NCBI RefSeq assembly: GCF_900109515.1 | Contig: NZ_FOBD01000006.1 | Coordinates: 62,001-126,000, forward strand | Source of the DNA: Paenibacillus sp. OK003 | GTDB lineage: Bacteria > Bacillota > Bacilli > Paenibacillales > Paenibacillaceae | DNA length: 64,000 nt | Direction of reading: 5' to 3' | Shown here: positions 1-9,100 of the stretch, in pieces | Layout of the letters: each line of letters begins with the position of its first letter | How positions within the stretch are numbered: the stretch's first letter is position 1 | The notes under the pieces: generated by a model | Database searches by the model: none | What the model was told of the DNA's origin: nothing | What the model saw: the letters and a program-made list of their open reading frames with translations, nothing else | Position numbers and translations under genes: made by a program

Positions 1-245
1 ACTTTTTCTTGTTTCTGTTTAACCTTATACCGTTGCCACCCCTGGATGGTTATCGGATTCTTGAAGACGTATTGCCACCATCTATCAGTCGCAAGCTGCA
101 AGGAGTGGAGCAATGGTCGATTTTTATCTTCCTGCTGATTCTGGTTATACCTCCGCTGCAAAATGTGACGATTCAACCGTTGTATGAGTTTGCACAAACG
201 ATGTATGTGGATCTGGCAAAACTAATCATTGAATTATATCGATAA
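1..245 (+). CDS. Site-2 protease (M50) family protein, C-terminal fragment
   Basis: This is the 3' end of a gene that begins before the window; the frame is open from the first bases. The visible part contains FNLIPLPPLDGYRIL, which matches the second metal-binding segment of M50 intramembrane metallopeptidases (N-x-x-P-x-x-P-L-D-G, with the Asp as a zinc ligand). Two hydrophobic stretches follow, which fits a polytopic membrane protein. The active-site HEXXH lies outside the window and cannot be checked. The following gene, rsmE, points the same way. The family call is good; the substrate is unknown. Confidence 0.75.
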   Translation, partial: FFLFLFNLIPLPPLDGYRILEDVLPPSISRKLQGVEQWSIFIFLLILVIPPLQNVTIQPLYEFAQTMYVDLAKLIIELYR

Positions 246-314
246 GCAACACGTACCTAGGGGTGAAATACTGGTCAGATAGACATAAAAGTTGTATGAT
301 CATCTGTGGCGATT

Positions 315-348
315 GGATTCACGCCTGCCATCAGGCGGGGTGAATTCC
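315..348 (+). other. Inverted repeat in the rsmE leader
   Basis: GGATTCACGCCTG at 315-327 faces CAGGCGGGGTGAATTCC at 332-348 across a four-base loop, giving a long stem with one or two bulges. It lies between the M50 gene and the rsmE start at 382. No T-run follows, so a simple terminator is unlikely. It may be an RNA processing or stability element, or a relic of a mobile palindrome. Confidence 0.45.
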
Positions 349-381
349 AGTCATAACAGGACAGAATGGGTGGATAGACGA

Positions 382-1146
382 ATGCAGCGATATTTTGTAT
401 CTGCAGAACAGTTTAATGAACATTCCGTGGTCATCACGGGTGATGATGCGCGCCATATCGGTAAAGTGATGCGTGGTAAACCTGGAGATAAACTGATTGT
501 CAGTGACGGAAACGCCAAAGAAGCTTTGGTGGAGATTGAAAGCATCGAAGCCCAGCAAGTAACAGCGAATATTGTGGAATCTCTCGAAATGGACCATGAA
601 GCGCGTTTACGCGTAACCGTGGCTCAAAGCTTGCCAAAAGGCGACAAGATGGAGACAGTCATCCAAAGATGTACAGAGATCGGAGCGGTTTCCTTTGTTC
701 CTTTCCTGTCTGAACGTACAATTGTGCAATATGATGCCAAGAAAGAAGGCAAACGGTTGGAGCGGTGGCGGAAAATCGCCAAGGAAGCCGCCGAACAAAG
801 CCATCGGAACCGCATTCCATCCGTCGAGCAGCCACTTTCCTGGAAAGGGCTGCTATCTTCTTTTGAGGGCTACAGTCTGGTATGTTATTGTTATGAAAAG
901 GAAAACGGCAAGCAGTTAAGAGACGCATTGAAGCCGTTTGTGGAGCAGCTTGCACCTGGTGCGAGCGCTGAAGTGTTGATCGTTGTTGGACCTGAGGGCG
1001 GATTCTCGGAGAGGGAAACGATTGAAGCCGATCAGGCGGGTGCTGTATCCGTTGGACTGGGCAAACGCATCTTGCGGGCCGAGACAGCTGGAATGGCGGC
1101 GCTAACTTGTGTCTTATATGAATCCGGAGAAATGGGGGGAATGTAA
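382..1146 (+). CDS. rsmE: 16S rRNA (uracil(1498)-N(3))-methyltransferase RsmE
   Basis: RsmE methylates N3 of U1498 in 16S rRNA using SAM. The 254-residue product starts MQRYFVSAEQF, the usual family N-terminus, so the ATG at 382 is chosen over an upstream in-frame TTG at 292. An N-terminal PUA-like barrel is followed by a SPOUT methyltransferase domain. The knot signature IVVGPEGGFSERE lies near residue 203 and LGKRILRAETA near residue 230. The length is normal. mtaB starts two bases after the stop, and the pair matches yqeU-yqeV of Bacillus. Confidence 0.93.
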   Translation: MQRYFVSAEQFNEHSVVITGDDARHIGKVMRGKPGDKLIVSDGNAKEALVEIESIEAQQVTANIVESLEMDHEARLRVTVAQSLPKGDKMETVIQRCTEIGAVSFVPFLSERTIVQYDAKKEGKRLERWRKIAKEAAEQSHRNRIPSVEQPLSWKGLLSSFEGYSLVCYCYEKENGKQLRDALKPFVEQLAPGASAEVLIVVGPEGGFSERETIEADQAGAVSVGLGKRILRAETAGMAALTCVLYESGEMGGM

Positions 1147-1148
1147 TT

Positions 1149-2495
1149 ATGCCATCCGTGGCGTTTTACACCTTAGGCTGCAAAGTTAATTTTTATGATA
1201 CAGAGGCGATTTGGCAATTGTTCAAAAATGAAGGATACGATCAGGTAGACTTTGACGAACAGACAGCGGATGTATACTTGATTAATACTTGTACAGTAAC
1301 CAATACCGGCGACAAAAAGAGCCGCCAGATTATCCGTCGCGCCATTCGGCGCAACCCGGATGCGATTGTAGCCGTTACAGGCTGTTACGCGCAAACTTCA
1401 CCAGCAGAGATTCTGGACATCCCTGGCGTGGATCTTGTTATCGGTACACAGGATCGGGACAAAATCTTGCCATATGTCAATGAAATTCAGGAATCACGTC
1501 AGCCCGTCAACGCTGTGCGCAACATCATGAAAACGCGGGTATTTGAAGAGATGGACGTACCGGATTTTGCCGATCGTACCCGTGCATTTCTTAAAATCCA
1601 GGATGGCTGCAATAACTTCTGTACGTTCTGCATTATTCCGTGGTCGCGTGGACTTTCCCGTAGCCGGGAAGCAAACAGCATCATCCAACAGGCTCATCAA
1701 CTCGTACACGCCGGATACAAGGAAATTGTCCTGACAGGCATACATACCGGTGGATATGGGGATGACATGGAGAATTACGATCTGACGGATCTGCTATGGG
1801 ACTTGGATAAAGTGGAGGGCCTGGAGCGTATTCGAATCAGCTCAATCGAAGCCAGTCAGATTGATGATCGGATGCTGGATGTGATCAAACGTTCAGACAA
1901 ACTTGTGCGCCACTTCCACATTCCGCTGCAAGCGGGCGATGATACCGTATTGAAACGTATGCGCCGTAAATATACGACCGAAGAGTTTTACAATAAAATG
2001 CTTCGCATTCGGGAAGCGATGCCGGATGTAGCGATCACAACTGACGTTATTGTTGGGTTCCCGAGTGAGACGGATGAGATGTTCCGTAATGGCTACGAGC
2101 TGATGAAAAAAATTGGTTTTTCCGAAATGCACGTATTCCCATATTCCAAGCGTACCGGAACACCTGCAGCACGTATGGAAGATCAGGTGGATGAAGAAGT
2201 TAAAAATGCACGCGTGCATGAACTGATTGAGCTCTCCGAGCAAATGCAGCTGGCATACGCCAAGCAGTTTGTGGGCCAAGTACTGGATGTCATTCCTGAA
2301 GGTGAAGCCAAGGGCCGTGAGGGCAGTGGTAAACTGCACGGTTACAGTGACAACTACATTCAGCTGGTCTTTGATGGTTCATTGGATATGGTCGGCAAGG
2401 TATGCCGTGTCAAAGTGACCGAGGCGGGTGTGAATGAAAGCCAGGCTACGCTGGTTCGTGTGTTGGAAGAAAATCTCAAGTCCGCAGCGATGTAA
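1149..2495 (+). CDS. mtaB: tRNA (N6-L-threonylcarbamoyladenosine(37)-C2)-methylthiotransferase MtaB
   Basis: MtaB is a radical-SAM enzyme that converts t6A37 to ms2t6A in ANN-decoding tRNAs. The N-terminal domain carries the three cysteines of the auxiliary cluster (LGCKVN with Cys11, NTCTVT, GCYAQ). The radical-SAM CxxxCxxC is GCNNFCTFC near residues 152-160. A TRAM domain for tRNA binding ends the 448-residue protein. It is the YqeV-type enzyme rather than MiaB, judging by context after rsmE and by the SRGLSRSRE segment after the cluster. The two-base gap implies cotranscription with rsmE. Confidence 0.93.
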   Translation: MPSVAFYTLGCKVNFYDTEAIWQLFKNEGYDQVDFDEQTADVYLINTCTVTNTGDKKSRQIIRRAIRRNPDAIVAVTGCYAQTSPAEILDIPGVDLVIGTQDRDKILPYVNEIQESRQPVNAVRNIMKTRVFEEMDVPDFADRTRAFLKIQDGCNNFCTFCIIPWSRGLSRSREANSIIQQAHQLVHAGYKEIVLTGIHTGGYGDDMENYDLTDLLWDLDKVEGLERIRISSIEASQIDDRMLDVIKRSDKLVRHFHIPLQAGDDTVLKRMRRKYTTEEFYNKMLRIREAMPDVAITTDVIVGFPSETDEMFRNGYELMKKIGFSEMHVFPYSKRTGTPAARMEDQVDEEVKNARVHELIELSEQMQLAYAKQFVGQVLDVIPEGEAKGREGSGKLHGYSDNYIQLVFDGSLDMVGKVCRVKVTEAGVNESQATLVRVLEENLKSAAM

Positions 2496-2605
2496 TCGAG
2501 GCGTCAGAAACAAGGATTTCATTTCCTTGGGGAGCGTACCCGTGGAGATGAGGTCCTTCTTTTTCCAAAAAAGATGAAGTCAATTCCGTAATGGGGGAGA
2601 GCAAT

Positions 2606-3040
2606 ATGAACAAAAAAGAAATTTCAGCAGGCGGAGTCGTCTATCGCACGGGAGAAGACGGAAAGCTCCAAATTCAACTGATTGTAGATCGCTACGGCAA
2701 AACGACTCTCGCCAAGGGCAAAATGGAAGCTGGAGAAACGGTAGAACAGACCGCACTGCGTGAGATTCTGGAAGAGACGGGTATGGTCGGCCGAATTGTA
2801 GAACCCGTCGATATCATCGCCTATACGTATCAGCATGCTGAGTTTGGTCCGGTGGACAAGGAAGTTCATTATTATCTCGTTGAAGCGGAAAGCGGCGATC
2901 TGCAGCCTCAGATTGAAGAAATCAAAGGTGTGGATTGGTACGCTCCGGAAGAAGCTTGGTCCAGACAGCAGCAAAGTGGATACGATAATAACGATGACAT
3001 TTTACGAGTGGCGCTGAACAAATTAGGCATTAACGTATAG
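2606..3040 (+). CDS. Nudix hydrolase
   Basis: Nudix enzymes hydrolyse nucleoside diphosphates linked to another moiety. A complete Nudix box spans residues 38-60: G38 to E44, then R52-E53, E56-E57, G59 and M60. The sequence begins KKEISAGGVVYR, as in AP4A or NADH-type members, but the substrate cannot be assigned. The ATG at 2606 is preferred over the in-frame ATG at 2591 because GGGGGAG sits at normal spacing before it. The 144-residue length is typical. The gene stands alone between mtaB and the convergent symporter gene. Confidence 0.85.
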   Translation: MNKKEISAGGVVYRTGEDGKLQIQLIVDRYGKTTLAKGKMEAGETVEQTALREILEETGMVGRIVEPVDIIAYTYQHAEFGPVDKEVHYYLVEAESGDLQPQIEEIKGVDWYAPEEAWSRQQQSGYDNNDDILRVALNKLGINV

Positions 3041-3093
3041 CTGTTTTCTATTGAATGACGTAACGCTACTGTTTGTTGAGAGAGTTTTGAGCA

Positions 3094-4095
3094 TCAGGCC
3101 ACGGGTGACTTCGCCACTGGGGTGGAGACCGGTGGTTTTTTGTGCCAAATCGGCAAGTAACAGAACGGCAAGGCAAGCAGTGAACTGGTGACGTTAAAAA
3201 GGGTCTGGGCATGCGCAATCTGTGCCCCGTTATCCGCTGACAGCCAGGCCGAAGCTGCGTGCAGCTGGCCGATCAGCGGCATAAATAGCAGCGCCCCCGC
3301 AATGTTTAATACGACATGGGAGGCTGCGACAAATTTGCCTGCGGATGCTCCGCCAGCGGCTGCAATCACGGCGGTGATACAGGTCCCCACGTTTGATCCG
3401 ATCACAATGGCGATGCCGATCTCCACAGGCAGTACTCCTGTGGCTGCGAGCGTAATGGCCATGCTGATGACGGCTGCGCTGCTATGAATGAGCGCCGTCA
3501 GACAGGCGCCTGCCAGAAAGCCCCACCACAAGCTGTCGGCTGATCGATCCAGAAACCACTGGAATACGCCCATACTACGCAGGGGCACGGCAATGGATTG
3601 CATCACTTGAATGCCTGTCATGACGAGGGCAAATCCGGCGGACGCGAGAAAGCTGTATTGTATGGTAAACAGTGTCCGGCGTGTGCGTTCAGGAGCGAAC
3701 TGATTTCGTTCACCAAGCACAACAAAGACTGCCCAGCCTGTCAGAGACAAGGCAAGCAGAGGCAGGGAAACCCGTCCGATCTGCAGTCCGACCAACTCGG
3801 TGGTCAGGCACGTCCCGATGTTGGTACCGAGAATAATACCAAGTGTGCGTCCATAGGTAATCAATCTGGCGTTCGCCAGTCCAATAGTGAGTACGGTGAC
3901 GGCGGTACTGCTTTGCAGCAGGGCAGTAGCGCCTGCGCTAAAAGCCATGCCTTTCCAGGGAGCAGAGGTAGCTCGGCCCAGCCATCCAGCCAGCATGGGC
4001 CCGGCCATCCGCTGTAAGGCTGTTTCCATCAGCTTCATCCCACCAAAAAAGATAAGAAGCCCATATAACAGGGGCAGCACAACATCTCTGAACAT
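3094..4095 (-). CDS. yqeW: Na/Pi cotransporter family protein (YqeW-like)
   Basis: A 333-residue polytopic membrane protein of the Na/Pi-cotransporter (NptA/PNaS) family. The diagnostic internal duplication is visible: ALLQSSTAVTVL with GTNIGTC in the first half, and ALIHSSAAVISM with GSNVGTC in the second. The second repeat has HSS where many members have QSS. There is no C-terminal PhoU-like domain, so it is the short YqeW type rather than the long form of about 550 residues. Its place after mtaB matches B. subtilis yqeV-yqeW, but here it is on the opposite strand. Phosphate transport is inferred from the family. Confidence 0.82.
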   Translation of the reverse strand: MFRDVVLPLLYGLLIFFGGMKLMETALQRMAGPMLAGWLGRATSAPWKGMAFSAGATALLQSSTAVTVLTIGLANARLITYGRTLGIILGTNIGTCLTTELVGLQIGRVSLPLLALSLTGWAVFVVLGERNQFAPERTRRTLFTIQYSFLASAGFALVMTGIQVMQSIAVPLRSMGVFQWFLDRSADSLWWGFLAGACLTALIHSSAAVISMAITLAATGVLPVEIGIAIVIGSNVGTCITAVIAAAGGASAGKFVAASHVVLNIAGALLFMPLIGQLHAASAWLSADNGAQIAHAQTLFNVTSSLLALPFCYLPIWHKKPPVSTPVAKSPVA

Positions 4096-4281
4096 GAGTT
4101 AACATCATTCCTTCCGTGCATATCCTTATTCTCATCCTATGAGTAAATAAGGACAACCATGACAGGCTAACGGAATTCTGGAGTCAACAGCATTTGAAAG
4201 ACCGATAATTTATCTTAAAGGTCACCCAAATTTACCGCGCCCCTATTCCAAAGATACGGAGATTCTGCAAACGCAGCGAAG

Positions 4282-4544
4282 GGAATGGAATTGGAACTGA
4301 AGAAGCGAAACGCTTACGCTCATATGGGTTGATCTAAAGATTCACACGATAACGGAGAGGGCAGAAAAAACCTGAAGAAGCGAAGCGCTCGCCTTTATCC
4401 CCGGATTTCCCCTTTTAAAAAAGGAATCAAAAAAATCTGGGGATAACAGCGATCGGAAGGTTGTTCTGTCATCGCAGTGGCAAGTGTGGAATTTGAGGTT
4501 CATCTGTACAATGATGTAACAGCGATCGAAAGTCCAATCCATCC
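4282..4544. repeat. Outer layer of a nested palindromic element (copy 1a)
   Basis: The 5' arm GGAATGGAATTGGAACT (4282-4298) is followed by GAAGAAGCGAAACGC, which resembles the 5' core of the other copies. Some 230 bases later GTAACAGCGATCGAA precedes AGTCCAATCCATCC (4531-4544), which is complementary to the 5' arm apart from three bulged bases. The two halves therefore form one element interrupted by the complete copy at about 4350-4475. The whole stretch could fold into one long hairpin. It lies in the roughly 500-base divergent gap between the symporter gene and the methyltransferase gene. Confidence 0.65.
4348..4478. repeat. Inner copy of the dispersed palindromic element (copy 1b)
   Basis: This complete copy shares with the element at 30.25-30.40 kb the blocks ATAACGGAGAGG, AAAAACCTGAAGAAGCGAAG, TTATCCCCGGATTT and GGGGATAACAGCGATCG, followed by GGTTGTTCTG. 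TTATCCCCGGATTT pairs with AAATCTGGGGATAA (one G-T wobble) around a small CCTTTT/AAAAGG hairpin. The arms CAGAAAAAACCT and AGGTTGTTCTG pair outside the core. No open reading frame fits it. It looks like a miniature, non-coding, structured repeat. Confidence 0.75.
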
Positions 4545-4610
4545 CCGTAGCGGTCACCTTTGCACCAAACTATCTTTTCAACAACTAACTATGAAAGAAG
4601 TGGATCTATC

Positions 4611-5987
4611 TTGCCATCAGTTACACTGGAACGCAGCCGCAAAAAGCGGCTTGAACACGCACATCCATGGATATATAACAATGAAATCGCCTCTGTTGAC
4701 GGAAACCCCGAGCCGGGAGATCTGGTCAACGTATTGAACCATCAAGGTCGCTATCTTGCGACGGGATACTATAATCCTGCATCTCAAATCACAGTTCGAG
4801 TCGTGGCCTATCAACCATTGGAGTTTGAACAGATGGACACCGCGTTTTTTGCAGCGCGTTTCCGCGATTGCTTGCGCCACCGGGAGCGTTTTATCCAGGA
4901 TGGAGAGGCATACCGTCTCGTTTATGGGGAAGCTGATTTCCTGCCAGGACTGATCGTTGACCGTTTTGGCAGCATCCTTGTTGTTCAATTGCTCACACTC
5001 GGCATGGACCGTTGCCGCGAAGCGATTGTACAAGCTCTAATTGAAGTGATGCAGCCGGAAGGCATCTATGAACGTAGTGATGTGTCCATTCGTGAGCTGG
5101 AAGGTTTGGAGCAGACGAAAGGACCATTATATGGGGATTGCCCGCGCCATGTCACGGTAACGGAGAATGGATTGCTCATTAAGGTGGATATCGTAGAAGG
5201 CCAGAAGACAGGGTACTTCTTTGACCAGCGCGAGAATCGTGCAGCCATCCAACCACTTATGAAGGGTTGGGGTTACAAGAGTGGTATTACGCTCCAACAG
5301 ACCGAGCAGGATGGTACGCAGCAGTTGCTTCCTGTGAATAAAAGTGGCAAGGTTGTGACGTTCCCTTATTGGGATGGGGCCACTGTGCTGGAATGTTTCT
5401 CCCACACAGGCAGCTTCACATTGAACGCCTGCAAATATGGAGCCAAAAAGGTAACATGCCTTGATATCTCAGAGCATGCGATTGAAAGTGCACGTACTAA
5501 CGTAGAGCTGAACGGTTTCACTGACCGGGTTGAATTTGTCGTTGCGGATGCATTCCAATACTTGCGTGAGCAGGTGAAAGGCCTCGATGAGCGTAACGTA
5601 CGTGCACGTGCTGGCGAACAGAAAGTGGATACGTCCAAAGCGCTTGCAGCCGGTGGTAAAACATTTGATGTGGTCATCCTCGATCCGCCAGCCTTTGCCA
5701 AAACGAAATCAGCAGTCAAAGGCGCATGCCGTGGATATAAGGATATCAATCTGCAAGGAATGAAGCTGGTGAATGAGGGCGGGTATCTGGTAACGGCAAG
5801 CTGTTCATACCACATGCGTCCGGATCTCTTCCTGGAAACCATTGCGGATGCAGCCGAAGATGCAGGCAAAGTACTGCGTCTGATCGACTGGAAAGCAGCC
5901 GGTAAGGATCACCCGCAAATTCTGGGCGTAGACGAAGGTCATTACCTGAAATTTGCCATCTTCGAAGTGCGCAGCAAAAAGAATTAA
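4611..5987 (+). CDS. Class I SAM-dependent rRNA methyltransferase (RlmI/RlmCD-like, PUA domain)
   Basis: A 458-residue cytosine-C5-type rRNA methyltransferase homologue. The TTG at 4611 is chosen because the product then begins LPSVTLERSRKKRLEHAHPW, which aligns with the usual N-terminal PUA domain. The catalytic domain has SAM motif I as VLECFSHTGSFTL, motif IV as VVILDPPAFAKTK, and VTASCSYHM. It is about 60 residues longer than usual because of two extra segments: roughly 30 residues before motif I (DNA 5270-5365) and about 20 before the DPP motif (DNA 5580-5655). The target nucleotide is not known. A repeat-filled leader precedes it. Confidence 0.85.
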   Translation: MPSVTLERSRKKRLEHAHPWIYNNEIASVDGNPEPGDLVNVLNHQGRYLATGYYNPASQITVRVVAYQPLEFEQMDTAFFAARFRDCLRHRERFIQDGEAYRLVYGEADFLPGLIVDRFGSILVVQLLTLGMDRCREAIVQALIEVMQPEGIYERSDVSIRELEGLEQTKGPLYGDCPRHVTVTENGLLIKVDIVEGQKTGYFFDQRENRAAIQPLMKGWGYKSGITLQQTEQDGTQQLLPVNKSGKVVTFPYWDGATVLECFSHTGSFTLNACKYGAKKVTCLDISEHAIESARTNVELNGFTDRVEFVVADAFQYLREQVKGLDERNVRARAGEQKVDTSKALAAGGKTFDVVILDPPAFAKTKSAVKGACRGYKDINLQGMKLVNEGGYLVTASCSYHMRPDLFLETIADAAEDAGKVLRLIDWKAAGKDHPQILGVDEGHYLKFAIFEVRSKKN

Positions 5988-6030
5988 TCGAGCGATTTCC
6001 ATTTTAAATGGAACACATATTTATGCAAGG

Positions 6031-6063
6031 AGTCCACAGTTTTCATGAGCTGCGGGCTTTTTG
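6031..6063 (+). terminator. Probable terminator after the rRNA methyltransferase
   Basis: AGTCCACAG and CTGCGGGCT form a nine-base stem with one mismatch and one G-U pair, followed by TTTTT. It lies 45 bases after the methyltransferase stop and before the addB leader. Confidence 0.55.
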
Positions 6064-6183
6064 CTATGCTCGCGCAGATGAACTATGGAATTGGCGGATA
6101 GTGGCAAACGTATGTTCCGAAGCAAGCCAGATATGTTATACTGGGAATTAAAATCTTGTTCGTGATGGTTTGGAGGATTAAAC

Positions 6184-9100
6184 ATGTCCGTACGCTTTGT
6201 TATTGGCCGGGCAGGCAGCGGCAAGAGTGCGCTGATTACCCGGGAAATCACATCCCTGCTACAAAAGGAACCGCAAGGTAAACCACTGATTCTGCTGGTC
6301 CCGGAACAGAGTTCGTTTCGAACCGAACAGTCACTGGTTTCTTCAGGTGCTATAAAAGGTACCATGCGTGCTGAAGTGCTTGGTTTTCGCCGATTGGCCT
6401 ATCGGGTCATGCAGGAGGCAGGTGGTTCTGCACGTATTCCCATTGGAGCTGAAGGTAAAAAAATGCTGCTCTACAAAGTGCTCCAGCGTCGTAAGGAAGA
6501 ATTGAAGCTGTTTGGAGCATCAGGCAGTCAGCTGGGATTTATCGGAGACTTGAATGATCTATACAGTGAGTTTAAACGTTATGAACTTGACCCCACTTCA
6601 CTGGAAGAAGGACTTTCCGCATGGAATACTTCCTCTTCTGCACCGATTCTGGGAGACAAGCTGCATGACTTGCTTCTTATATACCGTGATTATGAAAAGG
6701 AATTAACCGAACTATATATCGATGATGAGGACACATTGACTGAACTAACAGAGCGGTTGCCGGAGAGCACGCTGCTGCAAGATGCACAGATCTGGATCGA
6801 TGGATTTCAGGGATTTACCCCGCAGGAAATGAGTGTCATTGGAAGATTGATGCTGCAAGCTTCTTCCGTCACAATTGCATTGACGTTGGATCGTGCTTAC
6901 GACCACGGTGCACTTCCAGGAGAACTGGAGCTGTTCCATCCCACAGCGAGTGCATATGCACGTCTTAAAGGCATGGCTGAGGATCTGGGTGTTCTTAATG
7001 AGACAACCGTGCTTCAACCGGAAGTTTTGCCAAGATATGAAGGCAGTCCTGGACTGGCGCATTTGGAGGCTGGCTTTGATCGTAGAGTCCGCTGGAAGAG
7101 TAATGAGCGTGATGCGGGTGTCCGACTTTACGCCGCTGAGAACCGCCGGGCTGAGATGGAAGGAGCACTTCGTGAGATGCGTCGTCTGGCGCAAGATGAA
7201 GGTGCGCGTTATCGAGATATGGCAGTGCTCGTTCGTCAGTTGGATACATATGCCGACATTGCTGAGCCCCTGTTCAGGGACTATGGCGTGCCTGTCTTTC
7301 TGGATCGGAGAAGAAATGAACTACATCATCCATTATCGGAATTTATTCGTTCAGCACTTGATATCGTTCGCCGTCGCTGGCGTTATGAGGATGTATTTCG
7401 CTGTGTGAAAACGGATCTGCTGCTTCCACGGGGCGGTTCCATTACACGTGAAGATATGGACCAGCTCGAAAATTATATATTAGCTTGCGGAATTCACGGA
7501 TACCGCTGGACAGATGGCAAGCCATGGAAGTATGTACCCAGCCTGTCCTTGGAAGACAACGATCAGGATGTCCGCAGCCGGGGCCGGGAACAAATGCTGT
7601 CCTTAATGGAAAAATGCCGTACGGTGATTGTTGATCCACTGGGTGCTTTTGAGAAACGAATGAGCAAGGCAAAGACAGCTAAAGACCAATGTGCGGCGCT
7701 TTACAGATTACTGGAGGATGCCGAGATTCCTTGGAAGCTGGATCAGATGTCTGCAGAAGCCAAGGCTCAGGGTGATCCGGAACGTTCGAGAGAGCATCGT
7801 CAAATGTGGGGTGCCGTCCTTGATCTATTAGATCAGATGGTTGATATGATGGGGGCCGAACGGCTGGATATCGATTTATTTGCCGGGCTAATGGAGACTG
7901 GGTTAACCGAACTGAAGCTGGGACTTGTTCCTCCAGCGCTTGATCAAGTGTTGGTTGGATCGATGGATCGTACACGTCTTCAGGGTATCAAGTATGTATT
8001 TATTCTGGGTGCAGTAGAGGGTGAACTGCCTGCTGTGCCTCAGGATGATGGTGTATTAACTGAGCAGGAACGGCTGCTGTTGACGGAGAGAGGTTTGGGG
8101 CTTGGGCCAGGAGCAACAAGACAAATGTTGGATGAACGCTTTCTGATATATACAGCCCTGACAGCGGCGAGCACTCAGTTATGGCTGAGTTATCCCGTTG
8201 CAGATGATGAAGGGAAAACATTGCTACCTTCAGAAATTGTACGACATGTACGGAAGATGTTCGGTCTGCATGAGCAGCCATTACTTGCCCAGCCGCCGGT
8301 TACAAATGCTGAAGCGGTGCACTGGTCTTATGTTATTCATCCTGGTCAGAGCCTCTCTTATCTCATCGGACAGTTGCGCAGATGGCGCCGTGGAGAAGAT
8401 ATTCCTGAAATGTGGTGGGCGATCTATAACTGGCATGTCTCTCGGGAGACAAGCAGACCTCAGCTGAAACAATTGCTTGGATCGGTCTTTTATCGCAATC
8501 GGGCGTTACCTTTGCGTACGGCTACCAGCCGTAGATTATATGGTACAGAGGTAAGGACCAGTGTCTCCAGAATGGAGCGTTTTGTGGCGTGTGCGTTCTC
8601 CCATTTTGCATCCCATGGGCTGCGACTGAAAGAGCGCCAGTTGTACCGCTTGCAAGCCCCTGATATAGGACAATTGTTCCATGCTGCCTTGAGTCAGCTT
8701 GCGATGCGTTTGCGAGAGCAGAATCGCAGTTGGGGCAGTCTGTCTCCGGATGAATGTCGGAAGGAAGCGGAGCACACCGTGGAGCAGATTGCACCACAGT
8801 TGCAGGGAGAGATTTTGCTTAGCACGAAACGGTATGGTTATATCTTCCGCAAGCTGAAGGATATCGTTAGCCGGGCGTCGGTTATTCTGGGTGAACAGTC
8901 CAGACGAGGAAGCTTTGAACCGATTGGGTTGGAGCTTGATTTTGGGCCAGGTAAACCCCTGCCACCGCTTCGTTTTGAATTGGAAAATGGCTGTGTGATG
9001 GAGATTGTGGGGCGGATCGACCGCGTGGATGTGGCCGAAGGAGAGAACGGCCTGCTGCTGCGGGTTATTGATTACAAATCGAGCCAGACCGATCTCAAGC

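Noticed and set aside
3188-4102. Plus-strand frames opposite the Na/Pi symporter gene
   Set aside because: The minus-strand gene shows a clear duplicated family signature; the opposite frames have none.
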